Assembly (NCBI GenBank): GCA_022494885.1
Contig: JAGVSM010000219.1
Location: 124,001-188,000 of the forward strand
Source: Micrasema longulum
Lineage: Eukaryota; Arthropoda; Insecta; Trichoptera; Brachycentridae
Direction: 5' to 3'
DNA length: 64,000 nt
This document shows positions 9,175 to 18,594 of this stretch, piece by piece. The notes beneath the pieces were generated by a model. It was not told where the DNA came from, did no database searches, and saw only the letters and a program-made list of their open reading frames with translations. Numbering within the stretch: the first letter of the stretch is position 1; each line of letters begins with the position of its first letter. Made by a program: the position numbers and the translations under genes.

Positions 9175-9789
9175 GTTACTTTTTTGGGTGATACCGTGTG
9201 TGTTTGATTTGTTCCGACGTTTCGGCAACCATTGCAAGAGCCATCTTCAGGGTAAACTGAGTGTTTTGTAGAAAAAAGTGTGTGTTTAAGTACTAGTAAT
9301 TTGTACCGTGTCGCAGTCGGCAGTAGGCACATTTCTATTCATTTTTGTAGTATGTAGTGCTGGGAACCAAGTTGAGTTTAATTTAAGCCCGTTGTCTTTG
9401 TTTGTGTTATTTGGGTGTATGTATATTCAATTGCCTCTTTTATTATTCGCGCACTGTAATTACTGGATTTTTGCGAAATTTTCGGTTCAAATGCGAAAAA
9501 AATTTCCGGTGTCTATAAAGTGTTCCGCTATTGCAGATTTGTCAGGATGCCCAAGTTTACGCGCTCTTTTGCGTCCGTCAATCATTTTCTTTAGTGTGCG
9601 CCCTGTTTGTCTTATGTACACTTTATCACATCCTTGGTAACTTAGTTTATAACCAGCTTTCGTTTCCAGGGGATTCTTATCTTTTGGGCTCAATAAATAG
9701 TTCTTTTTTTTCCCTTCACAACACACACGGTATCACCCAAAAAAGAAACATATTGATAACAGTGACCTTGAAAACCTTCGCACCTATTC
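9175..9789 (-). mobile_element. Penelope-like element with inverted ends
   Basis: A 5'-truncated Penelope-like retroelement read on the minus strand. It contains a GIY-YIG endonuclease remnant (9487-9726), the downstream C-terminal segment in another frame (GLKLNSTWFPAL near 9355-9395), and a 3' end CACACACGGTATCACCCAAA. The right edge (9729-9795) carries the same terminal sequence in opposite orientation, so both ends form inverted repeats of about 33 bp. AGTCTGATAGAT occurs on both sides (9161-9172 and 9790-9801) as a probable 12-bp target duplication. Compound or inverted ends are known for this class. Confidence 0.75.
9487..9726 (-). pseudogene. GIY-YIG endonuclease domain of a Penelope-like ORF
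   Basis: The 79-codon frame begins MCCEGKKKNYLL and contains GYKLSYQGCDKVYIRQTGR, the segment matching the family pattern G-(V)-Y-K-x-x-C-x-x-C-x-x-V-Y-I-G-Q-T-G-R, followed by SAIAEHFIDTGNFF, matching S-x-x-A-E-H. In Penelope-like elements this nuclease nicks target DNA and sits C-terminal to the reverse transcriptase, which is absent here. The YIG glycine is replaced by arginine (YIR), and the frame is closed after FRI although homologous sequence continues, so this copy cannot be functional. Confidence 0.75.
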
Positions 9790-9811
9790 AGTCTGATAGA
9801 TGTTGCCAGAC

Positions 9812-9830
9812 CAGTCTGAAAGTCAGACTG
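9812..9830. repeat. Short perfect inverted repeat
   Basis: CAGTCTGA-AAG-TCAGACTG. The AGTCTGA word also occurs in the neighbouring target duplication at 9790, giving three occurrences in 40 bases. Confidence 0.7.
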
Positions 9831-9834
9831 AGTT

Positions 9835-10230
9835 AAAAATAGTACAGAATTAAGATTATTCTCTCAGTCTTTTAGTTTGTAGGATTTTATTTATGAGCTT
9901 TTATACAGTTGGAGATGACAGAAGAAAACGATAGTATGCTTTGGTGCATGTTTATTAGTCATTAACTGTGTCAGTACTGAATTATCTGACTATATGATGG
10001 AAATGACAGTATGAACCGACTCGCTAAAGATGCTAACTCTTATATAAAGTTGTCTATTGTCCAAAACTCATTTTTCTTTCTAGTGAAATAAAATGTACTA
10101 ATACCGTGTTTCTCGGTGATTTTACATCCGCTCGTATCAGCAGTTTGATGTTTTGACAAATTCTAGTTCAATTTATTTGGAATTTTGACCATGGTTAAAG
10201 GACAAGAATTTTTCAAAAAAAAAAAAAAAT
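9835..10230. other. No gene identified
   Basis: AT-rich unique-looking sequence. No repeat from elsewhere in the window and no convincing ORF. Confidence 0.5.
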
Positions 10231-10234
10231 TGCT

Positions 10235-10405
10235 GAGTTTTTATTATTTTCTAAAATATTAAAATTTTCAGATCATTTCCTAAAAGTCGTAAATAACTTG
10301 TGCTGGAAAAATGGAAACCGAGTTGTGGTAGAGTGGAATTTGAACCTGGGACTTTTGGTCCGTGAGTCCATAATACTACCACGGGACCACAACCCGGTTA
10401 AATAC
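10235..10405 (-). mobile_element. SINE D copy (tRNA-headed)
   Basis: Minus-strand head starts AACCGGGTTGTGGTCCCGTG, has TGGACTCACGGACC in the anticodon region and a B-box-like GGTTCAAATTCC. The body (10235-10330) matches the body at 39430-39510 (CCATTTTTCTAGCAGCAGC; GGGAAATGGTCTAAAAATTT). Related copies at 24467, 32640, 39360, 40610, 45985 and 47360. Confidence 0.75.
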
Positions 10406-10414
10406 ATTTCTTTT

Positions 10415-10470
10415 ACATAATATATATTTGTGCATTGGTGAGCTTATTGTCAAATGGCAATTTCTGTCGA
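10415..10470 (-). mobile_element. LINE 3' UTR fragment
   Basis: On the minus strand ATTGCCATTTGACAATAAGC matches ATTGCCATTTGGCAATAAGC at 32519-32538. The TTGCC-ATTT-GGCAA unit is a small hairpin of the kind found in LINE 3' tails. Confidence 0.5.
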
Positions 10471-10474
10471 GCCT

Positions 10475-10940
10475 CATAAACATTATATGAAGAATTGGGA
10501 AATGGGTTCGTAGAAGTATAAGTAATAAAATCAAATAGTTCTTTTTTTCTGACTGTCTCTTGAAACCTGGATTTATTTTAGGAGAGAATCAAAATAAGGG
10601 ACCGTACCTTCCAGAAACGTTTTTGTTGAACTACATTACAGCATCTAGAAAGCTTGAGGAGTTGTCGATATGCGTTGGTATATGTCACTTTCATTTATTC
10701 ATTTATAATAAATGTTGTGAACAGTGTGCTTTGTCGATATAATACATCGAAAATATTACAATATACATAAACCTTCTAGTAACACAGCAGCATAGTACAA
10801 ATCGAGTTTTTACCAAAACAACAAGATTTCATAAGAACACAGATTATATTATAAATAAAATTTAAAGCACTAACTTCATTGTTATTAATTAAAATAAAAT
10901 ATTTAAAAAACACCTTTTTTTCTAACCACTTATTTTTTCA
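10475..10940. other. No gene identified
   Basis: AT-rich. The 60-codon ORF starting at 10560 has no recognisable feature. Confidence 0.5.
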
Positions 10941-10945
10941 CTGTC

Positions 10946-11203
10946 GGCCTCGTGGTGTAATGGTCAGCGCGTTTGCCTACCATGCAAGAGGTCTCAGGTT
11001 CGATTCCCGGGCATGGTTGATTTGAAATATTTATTAAAAAAATAGGTTTTCACACCAGAATATTTTATAGTTCCTGGACTGGTACTTGAAGCGTAAAACT
11101 GATCGTCTTACCTTTATGTAAAAAAAATGATCAAGATACGCTGGATTGGTGTATCAATGCAGTGCAATATGCACCATTAGGCGCGGAAAGGGGAATAATG
11201 ATA
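10946..11203 (+). mobile_element. SINE A, full-length copy
   Basis: tRNA-like head 10946-11020 (GGCCTCGTGGTGTAATGG; B box GGTTCGATTCC at 10997-11007). The loop CTACCAT would place anticodon ACC (Gly-type). The body runs through TTTCACACCAGAATATTTTA, CTGGACTGGTACTTGAAGCG, ATCAAGATACGCTGGATTGG to GCACCATTAGGCGCGGAAAG. The same body order recurs, inverted, at 57797-58018. Internal A and B boxes indicate polymerase III transcription. Confidence 0.85.
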
Positions 11204-11209
11204 TTTTTA

Positions 11210-11835
11210 GTTTGTTCTTCTGACCGGAAGAAAAAGATGACAAAAAGACTTGCATGATTAATTCCATATGTTTTGGTTTGATATTTAGTAAACACTGTTA
11301 AAATAAAACAAGATAAGTTACATAAGGTGGTAAATTAAAATTTAACTTTTGTAATTTTGAAGCCGGTCGGTAGAAAATAAGTCTTTAAATGCAAAGTTAT
11401 TTTTTATTTATTTTATGATCTTAATTATGTTTGTGTAATTACTGTTTTTCAAATTCAAATTAATTTACTTTTTCAAAATAAAGTTACAAATAAGAAAATA
11501 TTTAAGGCGTTGTATTGGGACAATATATCTAACTACCCCTAAGCGATGGTTCGACATTATTAAGGTATAATACTCCAATATCAAGAGTATTTGCCTCTTA
11601 AACATAGTTTCACTGATGTGAAAGATGTTGATTTCCAATGTTCAGCTGCCTGACTGCGCTTCTGATTGGCATAACCAGAGGCAGGTTTGTCCTGGAAGCC
11701 GAGAGGTAAAACAGTCTGTGATTTGTGTGTTTGGAGTCTGGTGTGTGTTGTATGTAAAGCCTGGAATATGGTGTGCGTGTGATAGGAATAGATTTAGTTT
11801 AGATAAAAAAATGCTGATTTTTATGAATTCATCAT
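11210..11835. other. AT-rich, no gene identified
   Basis: Includes GAAGCCGGTCGGTAGAAAATAAG near 11361, which resembles repeat G (57660, 60485). Overlapping ORFs over 11625-11930 look like artefacts around the LINE remnant that follows. Confidence 0.45.
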
Positions 11836-11837
11836 TA

Positions 11838-12595
11838 TTATTAGGCCTTTGATACTGTCGACCATGATGTCTTATTAAATGAGCTGCATGAAATAGGTTT
11901 CTCGGATGAGATGTTAAAATTAATGGCAAGCTACTTCCAAAATAGAAACCAATACGTCTCCTACGGTCTATTCGCGTCAGAGTGATTCCATACTTTCTCG
12001 AGTGTCCCGCAAGGCTTTAACCTGGGTCCACTGTTGTTCTCAATTTTCATTATTAATATTAAAAATGTAATTTTGAACTCGCGTTTTCTGTTGTTTGAAG
12101 ATGACTTAAAACTATTCTTAGGGGTGACAATTTCTGACGATTTTCGTCTTCTCTAAGCGGATATACATATATAATATAGCTGAATGGGGAAGGCGAAAAA
12201 AACTAAGGTTTAATGTTTTCAAGTGTTCGGTCACGTCCTTCATTAGGGCCCAAGAAATTCTTTTATTTCTCTACAAAATGAATGACAAAATGTTTGTATG
12301 TTCCTGATAATTATCTAAGACAGCGTCAGCATAGATTGTTTCATTTTTCGATATATAGGACCAACCTACTTATGGTTATGCCTGTTGGAAGAGCTACCGC
12401 TATGCTGAACAACATCGCTATGGGTACTGATCTATTCCATGTATCCGAAAGGGGTTTTCTGGAGCAGGATTATCCTACTACTTTGACATGAGTCTCTTTC
12501 GTGTATTTTTTTTATTTTTACAATATGTACGTATTGAATATATGTTGGTAATGCATATGTTATATTTTAATAAATAAATTTAATTGAATTGACAT
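11838..12595 (+). pseudogene. Jockey/CR1-type LINE reverse transcriptase and 3' end, deleted
   Basis: Reverse-transcriptase block readable from 11845: AFDTVDHDVLLNELHEIGFS, SYFQNRNQYVSYG, then a stop, VPQGFNLGPLLFSIF and FEDDLKLFL, in which the catalytic (A)DD is preceded by E. After an internal deletion the C-terminus resumes at 12294 (CLYVPDNYLRQRQHRLFHFS; GRATAMLNNIAMGTDLFHVS), and the 3' UTR ends with TTTTAATAAATAAATTTAATTG near 12595. The family normally encodes RT plus an N-terminal endonuclease; only RT palm pieces and the C-terminal tail remain. Confidence 0.75.
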
Positions 12596-12825
12596 TAATA
12601 AAACTCAGCTTTTTTATTGCGGAGGAGATTTTGGTCATTGAACACGTCCAAATCGTACATCATCTCATATTTTAAAAATGTACTAATTGTTCTTCCCGAT
12701 TTAGAATTTTGAACTGCTCTGATATTGTAATTGGTGGTGTTCAATAATGAAATATATTTATTGCAACGAAGAGCAGTATTGAAATTTGTTTCGGACAGTA
12801 AATCGGGACAATCGATCTAAATATT

Positions 12826-12930
12826 ACCGTATTTTTTGGAACATAAGACACACTTTTTTGCTATAAAAATTCAACCGAAAATTGAGGTGTGTCCGATGCG
12901 TTTTATCGTTTGCAAAATACGATATGTTAT
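12826..12930. mobile_element. Small palindromic MITE (ACCGTATTTTTT...type)
   Basis: Begins ACCGTATTTTTTGGAACATA, has inner complementary words GACACAC and GTGTGTC around TATAAAAATTCAACCG, and ends GCAAAATACGAT. It resembles a very widespread ~100-bp animal element whose consensus contains TACCGTATTTTTCGGA and ATAAGACGCAC. The CG positions appear converted to TG/CA, as expected of an old copy. Confidence 0.55.
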
Positions 12931-13002
12931 AAAGAAATAATTGATCCGTAATCGTGTGCCGTTTGTGAAGGCAAGATAAGTTTAAATTACTAAACAAACA
13001 AA

Positions 13003-13455
13003 CAAACCATCATGCTGTTTCCCCGTAGGAGTAGGCAGAGAGGATAGAACGCCATATCACTCTGTCTTTGCATACAAACATCGCTTCCTCTATATTTACA
13101 TCTTCGTATGCACGCATGCTGATTATTCCTACTATTGTCATGTCCATCTTTATGTAATGAAAAATAAAAAAATGAAATGAAATGAATTGAAATGAATAAT
13201 TTATTGACTTGATCGCTCCATGTCTTTCTCGGTCTTCCTCGTTTTCAGCATCTATCAACTTTCGCATCGTAGACCTGTTTTAGCCGTTTTTTTGCTGTCC
13301 ATTCGCTCTATATGTCCAAACCAACGCAGGCTTTTTTTAAATGTCGATTATGCATATCTCAGCCTTACACAGATCACGGATCTCGACATTTGTGCATCTA
13401 TCATACATCGTTTTATCACACATTTGCCTGAGGGATTGCATCTCTACAGCATTTA
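13003..13455 (-). pseudogene. Family F LINE C-terminus, copy 1
   Basis: Minus-strand translation gives the family F tail: FGH-type segment upstream, ...EAMFVCKDRVIWRSILSAYS and GETA before the stop (frame 13010-13267). A 50-bp A/T insertion (13155-13207) with ATGAAATGAAATG repeats interrupts the coding part. GH(V)xRM plus GRPxxxWxD plus a terminal W+S(I)LSAYP signature is shared with five other copies in the window; this tail is typical of insect RTE-like non-LTR elements, clade uncertain. Confidence 0.65.
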
Positions 13456-13459
13456 ATCT

Positions 13460-14565
13460 ACTTTTATTATTATTTTTCCAATTTCATACTTCGCTCCTAT
13501 TCATTAAATTTGGCACTAGAACTTCATTGTGAACTACTAATTTTGCCTCCTGCGATAAACATTTGTTTGTCAAAGTAGATGTACACGTACTTAAGATATT
13601 TATTTTGTATTTAATCGACATAACATTTTGTTAAGTATATTATACAAACCTCGCTGATAGATTGATCTTCATTATGTTCTGAATCAAGTTTGTACTATGA
13701 CAAAACGTGAACAATAATAAAAAAGTACAGTGTTATAATACGGTTCTCACGATTTGTCGCGGTCAGCTGATTTGAACTACCGCGTACTATATTTACTATG
13801 TAGTCAATAATTCCTTTTTAGTTTGCGAAACATATTATGCATTAATAACACGAACGTGAATCAGTTTATCTTGATACTGTGAGAAAATCATACAACCACG
13901 TATATGTTGGCAAATATATTAGTGCAATGAAGATGTTACTCTCTACCTGTGTCAGATATGAGAATTAATCCATAAATAATTTAGAAGTATTAGAAGCAGA
14001 GCAGTAATACTAAATTTATTTGTGTATACTGTATAGTGCTGTATCGAAGTGGTTATTGCGTTGGACAATGCATGAGATTTAAGTTGTTATAAATAATAAT
14101 AAATTCAAAAGGTAAATCAGCGACAGCATGCAAGCATTGTCGTCGTGGGTGTGTAATGGTGAGTAAATACATTTTTTTTTTCATTTTTATTTTTATTTAA
14201 AATCTATATTGTTTAAACCGTACGTTAGGTAAATACGTACATAAAAAATAAATTTTGTTGCCCTAATCTATTATTGTATTAATATAACTACATTTATGAC
14301 ACATTACGAATATTGTAAAAGTATAAGCTTGAAATAATTTTTAATTTAGTATTCAGTATCAATTATATTGTAACCGTATTATTCTGTATATTAACTGTAG
14401 ATTTCAATAATAAAAAAAAATATTAATAAAGTTTAAACATATGTACATATATTTATTTCTGACCTTAAACCCCTAATGGAATAAATATGTACGCATTTTT
14501 TATATAAAAAAAAACAATAAAATATATATTTCATGATGTAATAACTTATATTTATACATAAGTTA
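13460..14565. other. AT-rich unique-looking sequence
   Basis: No gene or repeat named. It contains GTTGCGTTGGACAATGCATG-like text near 14060, reminiscent of the 12-bp tandem unit at 39311, but too short to interpret. Confidence 0.5.
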
Positions 14566-14574
14566 GCTTATCCA

Positions 14575-15027
14575 ACTTTAAGGTGTCTACTGGAGTACCC
14601 CAAGGATCAATACTCGGACCACTCCTATATCTCCTGTACACCAAAGATATAGAGAATATTACCAAAGAATGTGGATTGTGTTCTCACTGCTATGCAAATG
14701 ATACGCAGATTTATTTTTATTGTAAACCGAGCGAGAGAAATGTGCTTGTTGATTTGATTAATGGATGCATTGAGAAAATAGGAAACTGGATGGCTGAAAA
14801 TAGGCTAACACTTAATCCATCTAAAACGGAACAACTATGGATGGCTTCAGCCAGACGACAGAATTTGATTCAGGATACGGCACTACCCGATGTAAGGAGT
14901 ACCGCTTTACCTACCGTTAAACTACTAGGAGTCATCCTTAATTCTGACCTTTCTCTTGACGCTCAAATTAGTAGAACAATAAGTTCATGCTTTTACCAGC
15001 TGAGACAGATTAAATGCATACGCAAAA
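14575..15027 (+). pseudogene. Non-LTR reverse transcriptase fragment with YAND for YADD
   Basis: A single frame of about 150 codons reads STGVPQGSILGPLLYLLYTK, then HCYANDTQIYFYC, WMAENRLTLNPSKTE and KLLGVILNSDLSLDAQISRT, ending at LRQIKCIRK. These are RT motifs 4 to 7 of Jockey/CR1-type elements in the right order. The catalytic box is YAND, so one of the two metal-binding aspartates is lost. The start is cut off upstream at 14575 and the 3' side stops abruptly at an ATTTATTT tract, so this is a short internal fragment. The uninterrupted frame suggests relatively recent insertion. Confidence 0.85.
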
Positions 15028-15282
15028 ATTATTTATTTATTTATTATAAAAAATACTTAGTAGAGTTACACTTGTTTTTTTTAACCAATTAGCGCTTTGA
15101 AATGACTTTTAACTTGTTTAAATAAGTTTCTTTTTCTAGTGAAACCAGAGCAGAAGCCGAAATTCAGTTTCGGTTTCAGCTTAATAAAAATAAACTAAAA
15201 ATGTTGTTGATTTAACCAACTGGTCCGAGAATAAATATAAACATCGAATAAAGTTCTCAGGCGTTGCCTAATTGGTAAAATA

Positions 15283-15690
15283 ATTCAGTCAGATGAATTT
15301 TACCCACATTAATGAAGGTTTAAATTCTTTTACTGGATAAAAATCAACAGATGGACGAATTGAAGAAATACGGATATTCAAACATGGGCAAAATGTTAAA
15401 TATAACACATTGTCCGCAGTGGCTCCCTTAACCTGTCAATGACAGGCCCTCTCAACAACAAAACAAAAGACCAGGGTCACCCACCATAAAAAGATGGGTT
15501 GATTATGTGGTCGCAGTCGCGGGAAGAAATTGGTCGAGAAAAGCACACGATCTAAAAATAATGGAAAACATTAGAAGAAGAGAGATTGCTTAGTAAGATG
15601 AAGCCCTGTTAATGCCTAGACTTCCGTATTTCCTTCTCTTAACTGTTCTATATCTCTGTTGTAATATGTTATGGCTCTAGTATTATTAAT
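15283..15690 (-). mobile_element. Family E copy interrupted by a LINE fragment
   Basis: Minus-oriented family E: AAATCAACAGATGGACGAAT, CGGATATTCAAACATGGGC, TTAACCTGTCAATGACAGG, then after the LINE insert GTTAATGCCTAGACTTCCG and CTATATCTCTGTTGTAATAT. The order is that of 5338-5680 inverted. Confidence 0.65.
15450..15598 (+). pseudogene. LINE C-terminal fragment inside family E
   Basis: One frame reads NKRPGSPTIKRWVDYVVAVA then GRNWSRKAHDLKIM, matching the C-terminal pattern GRPxxRWxDDxVxVAGRxWxRxAQDRxxW of insect LINE ORF2. It splits a family E unit into 15283-15445 and 15600-15690. Confidence 0.6.
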
Positions 15691-15842
15691 ATATTTCTAT
15701 TTATTGTTTTGGAACAGCAGTAAAAATCCTAAGTTAAATATAATCTTTTACTTTACTCAAGATTGCATTAATATATTAAGACTCGTTTTGTTTTGTCATC
15801 CAAATAAATTTCATTCAAAGTTCACCAGTTGATCTATATGAG

Positions 15843-16127
15843 GGTATTAAAAGCAAACTTAGAAATCTCCATTGAAGGAGTTACTGAGATATTTGCGAAA
15901 ACTTCGAAAAAAGAATTGAGAGATTTATAATTATGCTTCACTTACTCAATGGAGAATGATAAGTTTGCGGTGTCAAGTAATAATTTTGAAATCTGTTTTT
16001 CAAGATTTGGAGACGGTTTTGAATTACGCTTTTATTTATGTAGGTAGGTTTTTACGTATAATTTATTTTGGCATCAATAACTCAGTTTCCGTTTTTGGTG
16101 GAGATTTCAAAGTTTGCTTCTAATATT
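15843..16127. mobile_element. 285-bp MITE with about 44-bp terminal inverted repeats
   Basis: Left end GGTATTAAAAGCAAACTTAG ... CTCC; right end GGAGATTTCAAAGTTTGCTT ... TAATATT, complementary over about 44 bp with several mismatches. The interior has no coding capacity. No clear target duplication could be defined. Confidence 0.7.
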
Positions 16128-16150
16128 TCTAATAAAAATGTTGGTACTAG

Positions 16151-16164
16151 CCACCAGGTGGCAG
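16151..16164 (+). promoter_or_regulatory. CTCF-like motif
   Basis: CCACCAGGTGGCAG matches the core of the CTCF binding consensus (CCAC(N)AGGTGGCAG), which is conserved between insects and vertebrates. It lies 24 bases outside the MITE end and just before a GC-rich block. A single motif match proves little. Confidence 0.35.
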
Positions 16165-16169
16165 AACTA

Positions 16170-17100
16170 AAACACAACATACACATTGCAGCGTCAAAAT
16201 AATTGCACGGAAATGTCACCGATATTATATGGGTTATGCGTCTATTAAGGCTTGTTTTCCTTTATCGTTACTACGTCCAGCCAGACGTTACACATTGCCG
16301 CGCCATACAGATCTCCGGTACTCTAGTCACTAGTCATGTTTCCATTAGGCACTAGGCGCATCGCAATAATTACACACTCATCACGGCGATTTCCATCGGA
16401 TTTCGCACATTATCGCCGGCTTGGCCAACCCGCCAGGTACCAGGAAGGTACCTGGGCGCGAACATCGTGAGCCCGCAGTTTCTATTCAACGATCAATTAT
16501 TATTCACGGACCACGCCGCTAAATACCTATATAATCTGTCCAAGATAAACGAACACGAAGGCATTTGTGCGACTAGAATGGATAACATTTATTACAATAA
16601 TATCTGTACCTTTAAACTGAAATGCTGAATGTCATATTTGGTCAATTATTCAGGAGAGCGGTTTGAAGTTGTAAAACTGTTTCAAATGTATCTCTCCAAG
16701 TAAAAACACAATTTATTGCTGTTTTTGAGTGTATAAGCTTTTGAAAATACTATTTAAGAAAAAAACATTTAAAATATGGACTAATAAATAACTATGGGAC
16801 TTTAATGTTTTTTATCTAACCGCCCGGCCCGCGCCCTAATTCCCCCTCGGACTTTAATATATATAACGAATATTAAATAAAAAACAATGTTTTTATAAAA
16901 TTTACTTTATGAAAAAACAATAAATTACGTGCTTTTAATTTAAAAAATCAATTATTTATGGAAATAACAGGTAAATATAAATTTAATGACATAATATTAA
17001 TAGCAATAAAACAGTAATGGAAAGTAAACAGCATGTGAAAATAAGCAAAGTAAAATAATGCAGTTAACAAGAAAAAAAATGACATAATAGTAAAGTATGG
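16170..17100. other. GC-rich block then AT-rich sequence, no gene named
   Basis: 16250-16560 is GC-richer and looks non-repetitive. It contains the inverted repeat CCAGGTACC-AGGAA-GGTACCTGG at 16433-16455. 16560-17100 is AT-rich with short A runs. Without transcripts it cannot be decided whether the GC block is regulatory or an exon. Confidence 0.45.
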
Positions 17101-17104
17101 TGAC

Positions 17105-17275
17105 TTTCAGCTTTTTAAGGTACAGATAGCAGATGAAGAAAATTTTATAGAAGGAAATATAACAGTCTAGTCATTTACGGGGCTTGTGACCTGTCATTGG
17201 CTGATTTAAGTGGCCACTTTACACATTGTTTTTCATCTCTGTTCTAAGATGTTTACCATGTTAAAAAGGCCATAA
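17105..17275 (+). mobile_element. Family E fragment
   Basis: GCAGATGAAGAAAATTTTAT, GTCATTTACGGGGCTTGTGA, CCTGTCATTGGCTGATTTAA, GTGGCCACTTTACACATTG, then inverted TTTTCATCTCTGTTCTAAGA. Arms are shortened on both sides. Confidence 0.6.
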
Positions 17276-17406
17276 AAAATAAATAGTGCAGCTCAGTAGA
17301 AGTAAAATGGATTGTCTCATTCTAACAAACCAATATCGATTCTCCTGCTCCACAAACGCATGGTTATTAATTTCAGTGAAGGGGAAGGGGAAGGGGAAGT
17401 GGAGTT

Positions 17407-17442
17407 AAATTTCAATAAAAATCGCGATTTTTATTGAAATTT
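17407..17442. repeat. 36-bp perfect palindrome
   Basis: AAATTTCAATAAAAATCG followed directly by its exact complement, with no spacer (centre between 17424 and 17425). It follows a GGGGAAGGGGAAGGGGAA purine tract at 17377-17399. Confidence 0.95.
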
Positions 17443-17444
17443 TA

Positions 17445-18590
17445 TTTATTTTATTTTACTTTATTGAAATAAACGGCACTTAGTGCCTTTTACACATTAG
17501 TTGCATGTACAATAAAATACATACGTGTAAGTGGAATTATAAATAAAATATAGTATTTAAAACAAATTATTCCTAACCGGTTATTTACAAATTAAGGAGT
17601 CAAAAAAAAGATACACAGTTTAAAAAACATAAAATCATTTATAAAAATACTTTAAAAATAAAATATTTGGTTGTAGAAATATTTTGAACCTGTAAAAAAA
17701 GGTAGAAAGCAACTCATATTATTTAAAAAAATTAAAACAATTTTGAATAACAATTAACTTTTTTTTTTTAAATTACATTTATTATAATTTAAAACGACTA
17801 CTTAGGTAACTAGTATAAATATACATATAAATGCATACTGATAGAAAAAAGATAAAAATAAATATTTAGTACTTTTAAATAAAATCAAGAAAAGAAAAGA
17901 AAAGAAAAAAAAAATTAAAAAAGAAATTTAAACAATTTTGCAGAATACTAAATGACAAAAAAAAATGTTATCTACAAATATTAGGTACCAGCTTCTCCTA
18001 CCCATGAAATACAGGTGTTAAATACAGGAGGTCGTCCAATATAAACTAAACTAAAAATGCAATGAGTCACCAACAACTTGGTACTTACTGCCTAGGGAGT
18101 GAAGTCTACTGATGGCTGCATTTTTACCATATGAATTTGAAGTATTGTTGCCACACTATTTATAGGTTTGAAGAGTTGCTATTTTTGGTTCATTGATATT
18201 AATAAGTCATAAAATTGCAGGGTATCAAACATAGAATTAATTAGTTTATATTCATTTGGTAAGTGAGTTATAATTCTTTTATCGCTTAATCTTAATAAGT
18301 TTAAAATATACAATAACAAATTATAATTTTGAAATTCGAAACTAACACCTAATTTAAAATGAACAAATTAATGAAAATATCACAAGAGTTTTTTTCACGT
18401 TCATTTCACATTAATTGACAAAAAAAATATTAACGGTCTTTAAAACGGTTTTGAGGAGTGGAGGAATGCACTTTCACTGACTTAATTCATCATCCTTAAA
18501 CTGGCATAGTTTGCCAGGTCTGTTACCGTTTCGTCCGGTTTCATTTTCTTTTGGTTTCGTAATCAGTTTTGGTTTTGGGTAATAGACAAT
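17445..18590. other. AT-rich, no gene identified
   Basis: A/T-rich with poly-A and AAAAG runs (17890-17930). The stretch AACGGCACTTAGTGCCTTT at 17473 contains GGCACTTAGTGCC, a short hairpin like those in LINE tails. Confidence 0.5.
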
Positions 18591-18594
18591 GTCA

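Noticed and set aside
10946..11020. Genuine tRNA gene (Gly)
   Set aside because: A and B boxes are good, but the acceptor arms do not pair and the same head with a non-tRNA body recurs; it is a SINE head. The same reasoning applies to 2720-2795, 35830-35902, 48060-48137, 48344-48417 and 63824-63897.
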